This document shows positions 63,300 to 64,000 of a stretch of 64,000 bases of DNA, in pieces. The translations under genes were made by a program, and so were the position numbers. The stretch spans positions 1-64,000 of the forward strand of contig JAUCBJ010004470.1 of the NCBI GenBank assembly GCA_032718475.1, written 5' to 3'. The notes under the pieces were generated by a model. The model was not told where the DNA came from. It was given only the letters and a program-made list of their open reading frames with translations, and made no database searches. Source of the DNA: Nemertoderma westbladi. Lineage: Eukaryota; Xenacoelomorpha; Nemertodermatida; Nemertodermatidae. The stretch's first letter is position 1, and every line of letters starts with the position of its first letter.

Positions 63300-64000
63300 A
63301 AAATGACACTATCACAGGGGGGGGGGGGGGGTGAACATGAGTTTTATAGCCCCGTAAGAATCGGGAAAAAAACTGCAGATGCAGTAGAGATTCCCTAATA
63401 ACGTTTACCTTCTAGGGGCAGACTGGGTAACAACTGTAGACCGTTTAACCCTATTTATTTGATTTACTAAAAATTGGCCCGGTTTTAGATTTTAGGTCAT
63501 TTTAAAACCAATTCAACCATCACTTTTTGTGATATTTTGGTCACCCAGGACGAAACGTACAAGTACAAAAATGTCAAACTAAAAGATTTTGTGTTTGGTT
63601 TGATAATTCGGAAGGTTTTTTACGGGATTCCGAGGTCGCTGATTACGAGTTAGTTATAAATCTTTCTGGTAATAAATAATTCTTAATAAATTATAAATAA
63701 ATATTTCTGAAGCTATACTGGTTTTAAGGTCGCTGATCAAGATACAACTGGTTACAAATCATTCGTGGTAACGCAACTATAGTTTTTATTATTGATAGTA
63801 ACAATGTGTTGGCAAGCTGTATTTTTCGAGGTGTTTGTTATTATATATTTATTATAGGAAGGGATCTAGGGGTCTTAACCTCGATTGATAAGTTTATTTT
63901 ACCGAAAATAACTTATCTTTTATTGGCGCAATTGTAGGACTAATCCCATCACATGCGTACTATCGTTTTTGGTGCTTATAAACAATAATACGAAATGGCT
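63300..64000 (+). repeat. R1 interspersed repeat, third copy, runs to window edge
   Basis: G tract at 63318-63331, then the CCAGGACGAAACGTACA and TGTCAAACTAAAAGATTTTG blocks shared with 5970-6030. Near the right end is TTTTATTGGCGCAATTGTAG, shared with 17943. Confidence 0.65.

Overview
This is animal nuclear DNA, not bacterial or viral. It has spliced and nuclear-type genes separated by AT-rich non-coding DNA packed with retrotransposons. The genes are a mitochondrial asparaginyl-tRNA synthetase, a cytochrome bc1 subunit and a candidate ribosome-biogenesis factor. Retroelements include APE-type LINEs, one Ty3/Gypsy element, two BEL/Pao elements and a tRNA-derived SINE, alongside MITE-like foldbacks. 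The palindrome TAGGCCTA is frequent in the unique DNA, and BEL/Pao elements are metazoan. I lean towards a marine invertebrate, possibly an echinoderm, but cannot prove it.

Host genes. (1) NARS2 lies on the minus strand in three exons (15801-15133, 14830-14553, 5582-5057). Their splice phases agree and together encode 490 residues; its 9-kb second intron carries a Ty3/Gypsy element and a LINE copy. (2) A 940-residue minus-strand ORF at 40370-43192 resembles the C-terminal part of the URB2/Npa2 family. (3) An intronless UQCRQ (complex III subunit 8) is at 60262-60561. A zinc-finger-like remnant (13195-13557) and a basic ORF (35796-36096) are unassigned.

Mobile elements. A LINE RT runs off the left edge (2-1915). 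The Ty3/Gypsy element (6281-10632) has 193-bp LTRs, a 4-bp target duplication, intact gag and pol, and a textbook -1 frameshift signal. BEL-1 (22446-34711) has nearly identical 528-bp LTRs, a coiled-coil ORF1, a Gag-PR-RT-RH-IN ORF2 broken at G tracts, and a zinc-knuckle ORF3-like region. BEL-2 (46480-51116) repeats the ORF1/ORF2 layout but stops after the protease. One LINE family with a (TAG)n tail, called LINE-T here, has at least seven copies; two have 11-bp target duplications and one is flanked by an 87-bp exact repeat. SINEs, MITEs, foldbacks and minisatellites fill much of the remainder.

The most unusual system is the pair of BEL/Pao elements. In each, a separate highly charged coiled-coil ORF precedes and overlaps the Gag/Pol ORF, which lies in the -1 frame. 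The Ty3 element uses the same -1 relation with a clear slippery site; the BEL elements show no canonical one. A third coiled-coil ORF was split by the insertion of BEL-1.
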